Part shown: positions 17,646-27,008 of the stretch, piece by piece
How the letters are laid out: each line of letters starts with the position of its first letter
How positions within the stretch are numbered: the stretch's first letter is position 1
Translations under genes and position numbers: made by a program
From: Nocardioides sp. S5
Lineage (GTDB): Bacteria > Actinomycetota > Actinomycetes > Propionibacteriales > Nocardioidaceae
NCBI RefSeq assembly: GCF_017310035.1
Contig: NZ_CP022296.1
Coordinates: 2,480,001 to 2,544,000, forward strand
Length of the DNA stretch: 64,000 nt
Direction: 5' to 3'
The notes under the pieces: generated by a model
Database searches by the model: none
What the model was told of the DNA's origin: nothing
Seen by the model: the letters and a program-made list of their open reading frames with translations, nothing else

Positions 17646-18932
17646 ATGCCCACATCCACCACGCCCACCACGGAGCGTCCTGGACCCCTCGACGGCATCG
17701 TCGTCCTCGAGGTGGGTGCCTTCATGGCGGCGCCGTTCGCCACGATGCACCTCGCCGACCTCGGTGCCCGGGTCCTGAAGGTGGAGAACCCGGCCACCGG
17801 CGGAGACCCGGTGCGCGCCACCGGGCCCTTCGTCGAGGGGGAGAGCTCGCCGTTCGCGCGGCTCAACCGCAACAAGGAATCGGTGGGCCTCGACCTCAAG
17901 CACCCCGAGGGACTGGAGGCCTTCCGACGGCTGGTCGAGCACGCCGACGTCCTGGTGGAGAACCTGCGTCCGGGCACGATGCGCCGCCTCGGTCTCGGCT
18001 ACGAGGAGCTCCGCCAGCTCAACCCGCGTCTTATCTACGCCTCCGCATCAGGGTGGGGGCAGGACGGTCCCCTGGCCATGCTGCCGGGGCTCGACATCAT
18101 GGCGCAGGCCCGCGGCGGCCTGATGAGCATCACGGGCACCGCCGACGGCGACCCGGTCAAGATCGGGGTGCCGATCTGTGACCTGGTGTGTGCCATGTAC
18201 GTCTCGATGGCCGTGCTCGCTGCCCTCAGGCAGCGCGACCTCGACGGCGAGGGCCAGCACCTCGACGTCTCACTCCTCGAGGCCGGCGTCTCCTTCGCGA
18301 TCTGGGAGGCCGGGAAGTACTTCGCCACCGGTGAGGTCGGCGCCCCCCTGGGGTCGGCCCACCAGAGCACCGCCCCCTACCAGGCGGTCCGCACCGCCGA
18401 CGGCCACGTCACGGTCGGCGCAGTCACCTCCAAGACGTGGGAGGCGTTCTGCCTGGCGCTCGACCTGGCCGAGCTGCTCGACGACGAACGCTACGCCGAC
18501 GCGTCCAGTCGGCACGCTCACCGACCCACCCTGATCCCGGCGATCGAGGCCGTCACCACCACGTTCACCACCGACGAGGTCATCGAGCGGCTCGACGCGG
18601 CGGGCGTGCCCTGCGCGCCGATCGCCAACTACGAGCAGGTCTTCAACGACGACCACCTCAACCAGCGCGGCTACTTCTGGGACGCCGAACACCCGGTCAT
18701 GGGGCCGGTCCGGCAGCTCGGGTCGCCGATGCGTCTCTCCCGGACGCCGGTGCGCCGCGGCAACGCCGGCCCGCTCCTCGGCCAGGACACCCGCGCCGCA
18801 CTGGAAGACGTGGCCGGGTTCTCACCCGACGAGGTCGACGCGCTGGCCGCGGCCGGCGTGGTCGCCGACCCCCAGCACCCCGGACCACCACCGCACCGGT
18901 CGGCCGGCTCCCCGCAGCCGCCGACCGACTGA
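17646..18932 (+). CDS. CaiB/BaiF-type (family III) CoA transferase 1
   Basis: 428 residues of the family III CoA transferases. The N-terminal VVLEVGAFMAAPFATMHLADLGARVLKVE is hallmark, and NRNKESVGLDLKHPEG and ENLRPGTMRRLG follow; the catalytic Asp lies in the PGLDIMAQARGG region. These enzymes transfer CoA, often from succinyl-CoA, to a carboxylic acid. It is the first gene of the rightward operon, so it is a candidate for substrate activation. The ATG at 17646 has GAGGAG upstream. Confidence 0.88.
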   Translation: MPTSTTPTTERPGPLDGIVVLEVGAFMAAPFATMHLADLGARVLKVENPATGGDPVRATGPFVEGESSPFARLNRNKESVGLDLKHPEGLEAFRRLVEHADVLVENLRPGTMRRLGLGYEELRQLNPRLIYASASGWGQDGPLAMLPGLDIMAQARGGLMSITGTADGDPVKIGVPICDLVCAMYVSMAVLAALRQRDLDGEGQHLDVSLLEAGVSFAIWEAGKYFATGEVGAPLGSAHQSTAPYQAVRTADGHVTVGAVTSKTWEAFCLALDLAELLDDERYADASSRHAHRPTLIPAIEAVTTTFTTDEVIERLDAAGVPCAPIANYEQVFNDDHLNQRGYFWDAEHPVMGPVRQLGSPMRLSRTPVRRGNAGPLLGQDTRAALEDVAGFSPDEVDALAAAGVVADPQHPGPPPHRSAGSPQPPTD

Positions 18933-18993
18933 TGACCTGCACCGACCACCCCACCCGCGCCCACCCGCGGACCCACACGAGGAGAACCACCCG

Positions 18994-19386
18994 ATGACAG
19001 AGCTTGCCCCCGGCACCGAAGGCGTCCTGGAGCGCACCGTCGAAGCGCAGCACACCACCAGGCGCGGCGACTACGACATCTTCTCCACCCCCAACCTCGT
19101 GCTCCTCCTCGAGGAGGCGGCGATCGAGGCGCTCGCGCCGTACCTGCGCGAGGACCAGGCCAGCGTCGGCACCAAGGTCGAGGTCGCCCACACCGCGGCG
19201 ACACTGCTCGGTCAGACCGTGACCGCGACCGCCACGGTCACCGAGGTCGACCGTCGCCGCGTCGTGTTCTCGATCAACGTCGTCGATGACGTGGAGGAGA
19301 TCGGGTCGGGGACGCACGAGCGCTTCATCATCGACGTCCCCGGCTTCGAAGACCGCCTCGCCCAGAAGACCTCACAGCTCGGCTGA
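18994..19386 (+). CDS. FlK-like hotdog thioesterase
   Basis: 130 residues that follow the fluoroacetyl-CoA thioesterase FlK fold closely. Thr32, Glu40, Gly59 and His66 occur at exactly the spacing of the FlK catalytic residues (Thr42, Glu50, Gly69, His76; family knowledge), and EEIGSGTHERF matches the conserved C-terminal strand. It hydrolyses some acyl-CoA. Fluoroacetate need not be involved, since no fluorine-related gene is present. AGGAG lies upstream of the ATG. Its place between a CoA transferase and a transporter suggests release of an acid or removal of a toxic CoA ester. Confidence 0.8.
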   Translation: MTELAPGTEGVLERTVEAQHTTRRGDYDIFSTPNLVLLLEEAAIEALAPYLREDQASVGTKVEVAHTAATLLGQTVTATATVTEVDRRRVVFSINVVDDVEEIGSGTHERFIIDVPGFEDRLAQKTSQLG

Positions 19387-19430
19387 ACAACCCCAACCCT
19401 CTCCGCACCACCCACCAAAAGGAGTTCTAC

Positions 19431-20399
19431 GTGACGCGCACCATTCGCACGACCTTTGCGGCCACCGCCGCGCTCACCCTGCTCGCCGGCTGCGGCGGTG
19501 CCAGCGGAGGCGAGGACGACGGGGAGTTCACCCTCGACGGCGACGTCACCATGCTGATCCCGTTCGCCGCGGGCGGCGGCAGCGACCTGGCCGGCCGCGC
19601 CACCGCGGCTGCCATGGAGGCGGCCAACGAGGATCTCAACATCAACGTGGAGAACATCGACGGTGGATCGGGCGCCGTCGGGTACGCCCAGCTCCAGGGT
19701 GAGGCCGGCAACGGCCAGTATCTTCTCGCCACGGAGACCGCGCTGCTCGCGCTTCCGCTCAGCGGCGTCGTGGACTGGACCTATGAGGACTTCACTCCGA
19801 TCATGAAGGTCGCCGATGACTTCACGCTGATGGTCACCCGCGCGGATGCCCCCTACGAGACCTGCGCCGATGTCGTCGAGGCGGCGAAGAGCGACCGGAT
19901 CGTGGCCGGGATCAGCGGCGCCACGGGCCTCGACAACGTGGTGTTCACCCTCACCGAGCAGCAGACCGACGTGGAGTTCGACCGGGTCTCGTTCGAGTCC
20001 GGTGGCGAGCTCACCGCCGCGCTGCTCGGAGAGCAGATCGACATCGCCTCCCTCAACCCGGGCGAGGTGATCGGGCAACTGGAGTCCGGCGACATCAAGG
20101 CCCTGTGTGCCTACTCCGACGAGCGCTACGAGTACGAAGAGCTCAAGGACATCCCGACCGCAAGCGAGCAGGGCATCGACGTGTCCTTCGCCCAGTTCCG
20201 CGGTGTCCTCGCCCCCGGCGACATCAGCGACTCGGCCAAGGACTACTGGGTCGAGCAGATGGAGGCGGCCGTCGAGACCGACGAGTACGACACCTACATC
20301 GAGGACAACTTCCTCCAGCCCAACACGGCTGCTGGCGACGACTTCTCCGCCTACCTCGAGGAGAACAACGCCGCCCTGCAAGAGGTCATGGGCGAGTGA
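19431..20399 (+). CDS. tctC: Tripartite tricarboxylate transporter solute receptor (lipoprotein)
   Basis: 322-residue TctC/Bug-type binding protein. A lipoprotein signal ends in LTLLAGC (lipobox), then the mature part begins with VTMLIPFAAGGGSDLAGRA, the ligand-binding loop of the family. ISGATGLDNVVF and GELTAALLGEQIDI are also typical. It captures a carboxylic acid outside the membrane and delivers it to TctAB. The GTG start has GGAG seven bases upstream. The stop overlaps the next start (GTGA). Confidence 0.9.
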   Translation: MTRTIRTTFAATAALTLLAGCGGASGGEDDGEFTLDGDVTMLIPFAAGGGSDLAGRATAAAMEAANEDLNINVENIDGGSGAVGYAQLQGEAGNGQYLLATETALLALPLSGVVDWTYEDFTPIMKVADDFTLMVTRADAPYETCADVVEAAKSDRIVAGISGATGLDNVVFTLTEQQTDVEFDRVSFESGGELTAALLGEQIDIASLNPGEVIGQLESGDIKALCAYSDERYEYEELKDIPTASEQGIDVSFAQFRGVLAPGDISDSAKDYWVEQMEAAVETDEYDTYIEDNFLQPNTAAGDDFSAYLEENNAALQEVMGE

Positions 20400-20989
20400 A
20401 CGTGCCAGTACGCCGGATCGCGGTCGAGGAGGCCGTCGCGTACGGCTTCCTCACCGCGGTCGGAGGCTACGCGTTCATCAACGCCTTCGACTACCCGATC
20501 TTCAACGAGGGGAACCGGATTGGGCCGGGCCTCCTGCCCGCCATCTTCGGCGGCCTGATCGCGGTGATCTCGGCTGTACTGCTGGCAATGACCCTAACCG
20601 GGCACCGGGCGCGGCACGACCACGGCCTGGCCGAGGTCGCCCAGTCCGTGGCTCCCGACAACCTCGTCGGGTCCGGGTCTGCGGAGACCGCAGACCCGGA
20701 CGGCGAGGCTGACGGTGACGTCGACATCTTCGGTCGGACGGCGGCGCAACGGATGCGACAATTGCAGATGGTGACGGTCGCTCTGATCGTCGCCCTCCTG
20801 CTCGTCCCCCTCGTCGGACTGCTGGGAGCCCTGGCGTTGTTCTGCCTGTTCGCCTCGATCGTGGTCGAGCGCCGGCCCTGGCTCTCCTCCGTGCTCATCA
20901 CGGGAGTGTCCATCACGGTGATCTACCTGGTGTTCTCGGTCTTCCTCGAAGTCCCCCTGCCGACTGGCGCACTAGGGATCGGTGGTTAG
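20396..20989 (+). CDS. tctB: Tripartite tricarboxylate transporter small membrane subunit
   Basis: 197 residues with four predicted membrane helices and the TctB pattern (EEAVAYGFLTAVGGYAFI, NRIGPGLLPAIFGGLI). A poorly conserved hydrophilic loop of about 50 residues rich in Asp/Gly separates helices 2 and 3. The GTG at 20396 overlaps the tctC stop. It acts with TctA and TctC in sodium- or proton-coupled import of a di- or tricarboxylate-like acid. Confidence 0.85.
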   Translation: MNVPVRRIAVEEAVAYGFLTAVGGYAFINAFDYPIFNEGNRIGPGLLPAIFGGLIAVISAVLLAMTLTGHRARHDHGLAEVAQSVAPDNLVGSGSAETADPDGEADGDVDIFGRTAAQRMRQLQMVTVALIVALLLVPLVGLLGALALFCLFASIVVERRPWLSSVLITGVSITVIYLVFSVFLEVPLPTGALGIGG

Positions 20990-20992
20990 CAG

Positions 20993-22495
20993 ATGCTCGA
21001 CAACCTCATGCTGGGCTTCCAAACCGCGTTCACCCCGGAGAACCTGCTCTGGTGCTTCGTAGGCGTCTTCGTCGGCACTGTCATCGGCGTGCTCCCAGGA
21101 CTGGGATCCACCACGGGCGTGGCGGTGCTGCTGCCGCTGACCCTGGCCTTCGAGCCGGTCACCGCACTGATCATGCTCGCCGGGATCTACTACGGCTCGC
21201 AGTACGGCGGGACGATCACGTCCGTCCTCATCTCCACACCGGGCGAGGCCTCGAGCGTGGTAACCACCATCGACGGCTACCAGATGGCGAAACAAGGGCG
21301 GGCAGGAGCAGCGCTGGCCATCGCGGCGATCGGTTCGTTCGTCGCGGCGATCATCTCCCTCCTGCTGCTCATCCTGCTCGCGCCGCCGTTCGCGCAGTGG
21401 GCGTTGCAGTTCGGTCCGCCGGAGATGATGGCGGTGATGGTCCTGGGCCTCGCGACGATCATCAGCTTCGCGGGAGACAACCGCACGCTCGGCCTGCTGA
21501 TGGCGCTCGTGGGACTCCTCATCGCCTGCGTAGGCGTCGACACCGGCAGCGGTACCCCCCGCTACACGTTCGACTCGATCTACCTGCTCTCAGGCATCCC
21601 GTTCGTGGAGGTGATGATCGGTCTCTTCGCGGTCGGGGAGGTGCTGAACCAGATCCACCAAGGAGCAGCGAAGCCGATCAGGGCCGGCTTCAAGGAGCTG
21701 ATGATCACGAAGGCCGACATCATGCGTTCCCGTGGTGCCATCCTCCGCGGCAGCTTCCTGGGCTTCGCGTTCGGTGTCCTCCCGGGTGCCGGCTCGACGC
21801 TCGCCTCGTTCATGGCCTACGGCATCGAGAAGAACGTGTCGAAGAACAAGGCCGAGTTCGGCAAGGGCGCGATCGAAGGCGTCGCCGCTCCCGAAGCCGC
21901 CAACAACGCCGCGGCGAACGCCAACTTCGTGCCGACACTCACCCTTGGCATCCCCGGCGGTGCCACCACCGCCGTGCTGCTCGGTGCGTTCCTCATGAAC
22001 GGCATCAGACCCGGGCCACTGCTCTTCGACGAGCAACCGGAACTGGTGTGGGGCCTGATCGCCTCGTTCTTCATCGGCAACGTGATCCTGCTGCTGCTCA
22101 ACCTTCCCCTGGCGCCGGTCTTCGCGCAGATCCTGCGCGTCCCCTACGGCTACATGTTCCCGCTGATCCTGCTCACCAGCTTCGTCGGCGCGTACTCGGT
22201 CACCAACAGCATGTTCAGCGTCTGGGTCGTGCTCGTCTTCGGCATCATCGGCTACTTCATGAAACGGCTGGACCTGCCGATGGCTCCGTTGGTGCTCGGC
22301 CTGGTACTCGGCCCGCTGTTCGAGAAGGCGCTGGTGCAGACCTCCGCCATGGGTGACGGCAGCCTCGCCCTCATCTTCGAACGGCCGATCGTCATGGTCG
22401 TGCTCGGCCTGGCGCTCATGCAGGTGGTCGCACCGGCCATCTTCTCCCGTCTGCTCCGTGGTCGCCGTGCGGCAGCCAAGGAACCCGTCGCATGA
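20993..22495 (+). CDS. tctA: Tripartite tricarboxylate transporter large membrane subunit
   Basis: 500 residues and about 11-12 membrane helices. TctA hallmarks: GVLPGLGSTTGVAVLLPLT and YYGSQYGGTITSVLISTPGE near the N-terminus, then GVLPGAGSTLASFMAYGIEKN and VAAPEAANNAAANANFVPTLTLGIPG in the second half. It forms the translocation channel. It starts 3 bp after tctB and its stop overlaps the next start (ATGA), so the transporter and catabolic enzymes are translated from one message. Confidence 0.93.
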   Translation: MLDNLMLGFQTAFTPENLLWCFVGVFVGTVIGVLPGLGSTTGVAVLLPLTLAFEPVTALIMLAGIYYGSQYGGTITSVLISTPGEASSVVTTIDGYQMAKQGRAGAALAIAAIGSFVAAIISLLLLILLAPPFAQWALQFGPPEMMAVMVLGLATIISFAGDNRTLGLLMALVGLLIACVGVDTGSGTPRYTFDSIYLLSGIPFVEVMIGLFAVGEVLNQIHQGAAKPIRAGFKELMITKADIMRSRGAILRGSFLGFAFGVLPGAGSTLASFMAYGIEKNVSKNKAEFGKGAIEGVAAPEAANNAAANANFVPTLTLGIPGGATTAVLLGAFLMNGIRPGPLLFDEQPELVWGLIASFFIGNVILLLLNLPLAPVFAQILRVPYGYMFPLILLTSFVGAYSVTNSMFSVWVVLVFGIIGYFMKRLDLPMAPLVLGLVLGPLFEKALVQTSAMGDGSLALIFERPIVMVVLGLALMQVVAPAIFSRLLRGRRAAAKEPVA

Positions 22496-23298
22496 CCAAC
22501 CTCGGAGGTACCCCCGACATGACCAACGCCCCCCAGCTGCTCGTCGAGCAGGACGGTGCCGTCCTCACGATCACGTTCAACCGTGCGCGCCAGCGCAACG
22601 CGATGACGTGGGAGATGTACGAAGGGCTGTTCGACGCCTGCGAACGCGCCGACGCCGACGAGGAGATCAGGGTCATGGTGCTTCGCAGCAGCAGCGACAA
22701 GGCGTTCATCGCCGGCACCGACATCAGCCAGTTCGCCGACTTCACCCACGGTGAGGAGGGCGTCGCGTACGAGGAGAAGATCGCCCGCATCACGAACCGG
22801 CTGGAGGACGTGGACGTCCCGACCGTGGCTGCGATCCGGGGCTTCTGCGTCGGTGGCGGCCTGGGTCTGGCGAGCGTCTGCGACCTCAGGATCGCCACCC
22901 CGTCGGCTCGGTTCGGGCTGCCCATCGCCCGGACGCTGGGCAACTGCCTGTCGATGAACGGCTACTCCATCCTCATCCAGCAGGTGGGGCAGTCGGTCGC
23001 CCTCGACATGCTGCTGCGGGCGCGACTGTTCACGGGCGAAGAGGCCCACGCCTCGGGGTTCGTGGCCGAGCTGTGCGGCGAGGACGACCTGGAGGCCGCC
23101 ACGGACGGCGTCGTGCAGACGCTGCTCGGCCACGCCCCCATCTCGATGTGGGCGGCCAAGGAGGCGGTGCGCAGGTTCCGTCGGATGACCATCCCGGACG
23201 GCGACGACATCGTGACCCGGGCCTTCGGCAGCGAGGACTTCCGGCGCGCCGTCGCTGCCTTCGCCACCAAGGAGCAGGTCACATGGCAGGGCCGATGA
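22492..23298 (+). CDS. Enoyl-CoA hydratase/isomerase family protein
   Basis: 268-residue crotonase-fold enzyme. The first oxyanion segment reads SDKAFIAGTDISQF, and the second is AIRGFCVGGGLGLASVCDLRIA. The Glu pair of classical hydratases is not fully kept (SVCDLRIA region has no obvious Glu), so the reaction could be hydration, isomerisation or C-C cleavage. Two in-frame ATGs (22492 and 22519) exist; the first overlaps the tctA stop. Confidence 0.85.
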   Translation: MTNLGGTPDMTNAPQLLVEQDGAVLTITFNRARQRNAMTWEMYEGLFDACERADADEEIRVMVLRSSSDKAFIAGTDISQFADFTHGEEGVAYEEKIARITNRLEDVDVPTVAAIRGFCVGGGLGLASVCDLRIATPSARFGLPIARTLGNCLSMNGYSILIQQVGQSVALDMLLRARLFTGEEAHASGFVAELCGEDDLEAATDGVVQTLLGHAPISMWAAKEAVRRFRRMTIPDGDDIVTRAFGSEDFRRAVAAFATKEQVTWQGR

Positions 23299-24488
23299 CC
23301 AACGAGGTCCGCGGTCCGCTGGACGGCACCGTGGTGCTCGACCTGTCGCGGGCCCTCGCCGGGCCGCACGCCGCCATGATGCTCGCCGACATGGGGGCCC
23401 GCGTGATCAAGGTGGAAACCCCCACGGGCGATGAGTCGCGAGGCTGGGGACCTCCGTTCGTCGGGCCAGAGGACGACCCGGTGTCGACCTACTACCTCTC
23501 GGCGAACCGCAACAAGGAGTCCATCCGGCTCGACCTCAAGACCGAGGCCGACAGCGCGACGCTGGCGGCGCTGGTCACCAGGGCCGACGTGCTCATCGAG
23601 AACTTCCGGCCCGGGGTGCTCGACCGGCTCGGCTTCCCGGTCAGCCGCCTGGCCGAGATCAACCCGCGACTCGTGGTGCTGTCGATCAGCGGGTTCGGGC
23701 ACGACGGTCCCGAGGGGGGCCGCGCCGGATACGACCAGATCGCCCAGGGCGAGGGCGGGCTGATGTCCCTCACCGGCCCGGACCCGGAACACCCCACGAA
23801 GGTCGGCGTTCCCATCGCGGACCTCCTCGCCGGGATGAACGGCGCGTTCGGCGTAGCCACTGCCCTCGCTTCGCGGGAGCGGACCGGCCGAGGCACCGTG
23901 GTCCGAACCTCGCTGCTGGCGGCGATCGTCGGCGTCCATGCCTTCCAGGGGACCCGCTGGACCGTGGCGGCCGAGGTGCCGCGGGCCAGCGGCAACCACC
24001 ACCCGGCGATCGCGCCGTACGGGTCGTTCCGGGCCGCCGACGGCATGATCCAGGCCGCCGTCGGCAACGATCAGCAGTGGCGGGTCTTCGCTGTGTGCCT
24101 AGGACTGGACCCGGAGGACCTCCGGTTCACGACTCCGCGGCTTCGCGTCGACCACCGCCCCGAGCTGATCGATGCGATCGAGGAACGGCTCGCGACGGCA
24201 CCGGCGGACACCTGGCTCGCGCGCCTCGACGAGGCCGGTGTCCCGTCCGGGAGGATCCGCACGCTCGACGAGGTCTACACGTGGGACCAGACCCTCAGCC
24301 AAGGGCTCCTGATCGACGTGGACCACCCGACCCTCGGACGCGTCCAGCTGCCCGGTCCCCCGCTCCGGTTCGAGACCCCCGACGGGGAGCCGGCCGGTCG
24401 GGCCAGCCACCGCCATCCGCCGCTGCTCGGCGAGCACGACGCTGCCGTTCGCGCCTGGCTCGACGACACCCCTTCGACCAGCCAGTGA
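23295..24488 (+). CDS. CaiB/BaiF-type CoA transferase 2
   Basis: 397 residues, family III CoA transferase: VVLDLSRALAGPHAAMMLADMGARVIKVE, ANRNKESIRLDLKT, ENFRPGVLDRLGF, and the Asp in GYDQIAQGEGG. It differs clearly from the first copy in length and in the middle region, so the two probably act on different acids or form a pair. The ATG at 23295 overlaps the upstream stop (ATGA) and is preferred over the ATG at 23283. Confidence 0.88.
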   Translation: MTNEVRGPLDGTVVLDLSRALAGPHAAMMLADMGARVIKVETPTGDESRGWGPPFVGPEDDPVSTYYLSANRNKESIRLDLKTEADSATLAALVTRADVLIENFRPGVLDRLGFPVSRLAEINPRLVVLSISGFGHDGPEGGRAGYDQIAQGEGGLMSLTGPDPEHPTKVGVPIADLLAGMNGAFGVATALASRERTGRGTVVRTSLLAAIVGVHAFQGTRWTVAAEVPRASGNHHPAIAPYGSFRAADGMIQAAVGNDQQWRVFAVCLGLDPEDLRFTTPRLRVDHRPELIDAIEERLATAPADTWLARLDEAGVPSGRIRTLDEVYTWDQTLSQGLLIDVDHPTLGRVQLPGPPLRFETPDGEPAGRASHRHPPLLGEHDAAVRAWLDDTPSTSQ

Positions 24489-24504
24489 CGGAAGGACAGT
24501 TCCC

Positions 24505-25416
24505 ATGCACCTGATCCGGTACGCCGAGCGCTCCACGTGGCGCGAGCGGGTCGGCGTGCTCGACGACGGAGAGTTGCTCCCGCTGCCGGACGTGTCGGGC
24601 TTCGCCGAGCTGCTCCGACGGCCGCTGTCCGAGATCCGGGACCTGGTCGCCCGACCGCTCGCGACCGAGGCCTGCGCGCTCGCCGACGTCCTGCTGCTCC
24701 CGCCGGTCGACGGCCGCACCGAGGTGTGGGCCGCCGGGGTGACCTACGAGCGGTCGATGGATGCCCGGATCGAGGAGACGACGGCGTCGCAGGATGTCTA
24801 CGCGCGGGTCTACGACGCCGAGCGACCTGAGCTGTTCTTCAAGGCCCCGGCCTGGCGCACGGTGACCGGTGGCGAGCCGATCGGCGTTCGCCCTGACGCG
24901 ACCGTCACCGTGCCCGAGCCGGAGCTCGCGATGCTCGTCACGACGCACGGCGAGGTCCTGGGCTACACGATCTGCGACGACGTGTCCTCCCGCGACATCG
25001 AGGGCGTGAACCCGCTCTATCTGCCGCAGGCCAAGATCTACGACGGCTCGTGCGCGATCGCCGCGCTCGTCCGGCCGGCATGGGAGGTGCCCGACGCCCA
25101 GGCGCTCGGGGTCCGCCTCGTGGTGCGGCGCGATGACCGGACCCTGATGGACGAACGGACGAGCACCGCGCGCATGCACCGTCGGCTCGACGACCTCGTC
25201 GAGCACCTGTGCCGGGCCCTCACGCTCCCGGACGGCGCGGTGCTCGCGACCGGCACCGGCATCGTCCCCGACCTCGACTTCACGCTGTGCCCCGGCGACG
25301 TCGTGGAGATCACCATCGACGAGATCGGCACCCTCACCAACCAGGCCGCAGTGTCCACCACTATCGACTGGCTCGCGGCCGCCGCCGACGACCCGTCCCG
25401 CAGAGAGAGGTCCTGA
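24505..25416 (+). CDS. FAH-fold enzyme, 2-keto-3-deoxy-pentonate dehydratase type
   Basis: 303-residue fumarylacetoacetate-hydrolase-fold protein. The pattern GVTYERSMDARIEE, PELFFKAPAWRTV, PEPELAMLV, DVSSRDIEGVNPLYLPQAKIYDGSCA is that of 2-keto-3-deoxy-D-arabinonate dehydratases, which give 2,5-dioxopentanoate. Metal ligands are the Glu pair in PEPELA and the Asp in DVSSRDIEG. The next gene is an aldehyde dehydrogenase of the type that oxidises that product, which strengthens the call. No sugar dehydrogenase or IlvD-type dehydratase for the upper pathway is in the window. Confidence 0.75.
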   Translation: MHLIRYAERSTWRERVGVLDDGELLPLPDVSGFAELLRRPLSEIRDLVARPLATEACALADVLLLPPVDGRTEVWAAGVTYERSMDARIEETTASQDVYARVYDAERPELFFKAPAWRTVTGGEPIGVRPDATVTVPEPELAMLVTTHGEVLGYTICDDVSSRDIEGVNPLYLPQAKIYDGSCAIAALVRPAWEVPDAQALGVRLVVRRDDRTLMDERTSTARMHRRLDDLVEHLCRALTLPDGAVLATGTGIVPDLDFTLCPGDVVEITIDEIGTLTNQAAVSTTIDWLAAAADDPSRRERS

Positions 25417-26909
25417 TGACCGCGATCACCGACTCGTCCCCCGAGACCGACCCGGGCGAGCTGACCGCCACCATCGACGCACTGGCCGCCGCGGCACCTG
25501 CGTTGGCGAGCAGCAGTCCGATGGCACGCGCCCAGGCGTTGACCGCGGTGGCCGACGCCCTCGACGCGAGCGTCGACGAGCTGGTCTCCCTGGCTCACGA
25601 CGAGACCGGCCTCCCCGTTCCCCGGCTGACCGGCGAGGTCGCGCGGACCACCGGTCAGCTGCGGCTCTTCGCCGGGGAGCTGGAGGAGGGCAGCTGGCTC
25701 GACGTCGTCATCGACACGGCTGACCCCGACGCGAAGCCGCTGCCCCGGCCGGACCTGCGCCGGATGCAGGTCGCGGCAGGACCGGTGGTGGTCTTCGCCG
25801 CGAGCAACTTCCCGTTCGCCTTCTCCGTCGCGGGTGGCGACACGGCCTCGGCGCTGGCGGCTGGGTGCCCCGTGGTCGTCAAGGCGCATCCGGGCCACTC
25901 GGCGACATCGCGGCGTACGGCCGAGATCGTCGTGGACGCCTGGGAGGGCGCCGGCATGCCCGCGGGCTCCTTCGCCTTGGTCGAAGGCCAGCAGGCCGGC
26001 GTCACTGCGCTCGAGCACCCGGCGATCGCGGCGGGCGCGTTCACCGGCTCCGAGAGCGGCGGGACGGCGCTCGCCCGCATCGCCGCCGACCGCGAGGTGC
26101 CGGTCCCCTTCTACGCCGAGATGGGCAGTCTCAACCCGGTGTTCGTGACCCCGGGAGCACTGGCCGCCCGCGGGGATGCGATCGTCGCCGGCTACGTGAG
26201 CTCGTTCACCCTCGGGGTCGGCCAGTTCTGCACCAAGCCCGGTCTGCTCTTCGTCCCACGCGGACACGATCTCGACGAACGGCTCGCCGCGGCCGTCACC
26301 GAGGTCGAGCCCGCGCGCATGCTCGTGGCCCGGATCGCCGAGGCGAACCGCGAGGGCCAGGCCGCGCTCTCCCAGGTGCCCGGGGTCCGGACCATCGCCG
26401 CTGTCGCCACCGAAGCAGACGCCGAGCTGTTCGGCGGTCCACTGCTGGTGGCGACGGACCTGGACACGCTGCTCGAGCATCGTGACGCACTGCTCTCCGA
26501 ATGCTTCGGGCCCACGTCGGTCCTGGTGGAGTACGACGGCCCCCAAGGCGCGCTCGCAGCCGCTTCCGCGCTCCAGGGCACGCTGACCGCGACGATCCAC
26601 GCCGAGGAGGGCGAGACGGCTGAGGTCGCACCACTCGTGCAGCTGCTCCGGGACCGGGCCGGTCGACTGGTCTGGAACGGATGGCCGACCGGCGTCGCCG
26701 TGAGCCGGGCCATGCACCACGGCGGCCCGTTCCCCGCCACGAACCACGCCGCCTTCACCTCCGTCGGCGGCTCGGCCATCCGTCGCTTCCTCCGCCCCGT
26801 CGTGTACCAGGACTACCCAGCCGCGCTGCTGCCTCCTGCACTGCAGGACGCCAACCCGCTCGGTGTGCTGCGTCGAGTCGACGGCGAGTTCACACGCGCG
26901 TCGATTTGA
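25416..26909 (+). CDS. 2-ketoglutarate-semialdehyde dehydrogenase-type ALDH
   Basis: 497-residue aldehyde dehydrogenase of the NADP-dependent ketoglutarate-semialdehyde group: ASNFPFAFSVAGGDTASALAAG, FTGSESGGTAL, FYAEMGSLNPVFV (Glu) and GVGQFCTKPGL (catalytic Cys). Expected reaction is 2,5-dioxopentanoate to 2-oxoglutarate, feeding the TCA cycle. The ATG at 25416 shares one base with the previous stop (TGATG). Confidence 0.85.
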   Translation: MTAITDSSPETDPGELTATIDALAAAAPALASSSPMARAQALTAVADALDASVDELVSLAHDETGLPVPRLTGEVARTTGQLRLFAGELEEGSWLDVVIDTADPDAKPLPRPDLRRMQVAAGPVVVFAASNFPFAFSVAGGDTASALAAGCPVVVKAHPGHSATSRRTAEIVVDAWEGAGMPAGSFALVEGQQAGVTALEHPAIAAGAFTGSESGGTALARIAADREVPVPFYAEMGSLNPVFVTPGALAARGDAIVAGYVSSFTLGVGQFCTKPGLLFVPRGHDLDERLAAAVTEVEPARMLVARIAEANREGQAALSQVPGVRTIAAVATEADAELFGGPLLVATDLDTLLEHRDALLSECFGPTSVLVEYDGPQGALAAASALQGTLTATIHAEEGETAEVAPLVQLLRDRAGRLVWNGWPTGVAVSRAMHHGGPFPATNHAAFTSVGGSAIRRFLRPVVYQDYPAALLPPALQDANPLGVLRRVDGEFTRASI

Positions 26910-27008
26910 TATTGACCCAAGAGCCGCTCGGCGGATGAGAGACGCGCCACGCCACTCCCAGTAGTTCCGCGCCCATCGAGCCCAGAAACAACAGGAAGAA
27001 CCAGACCC

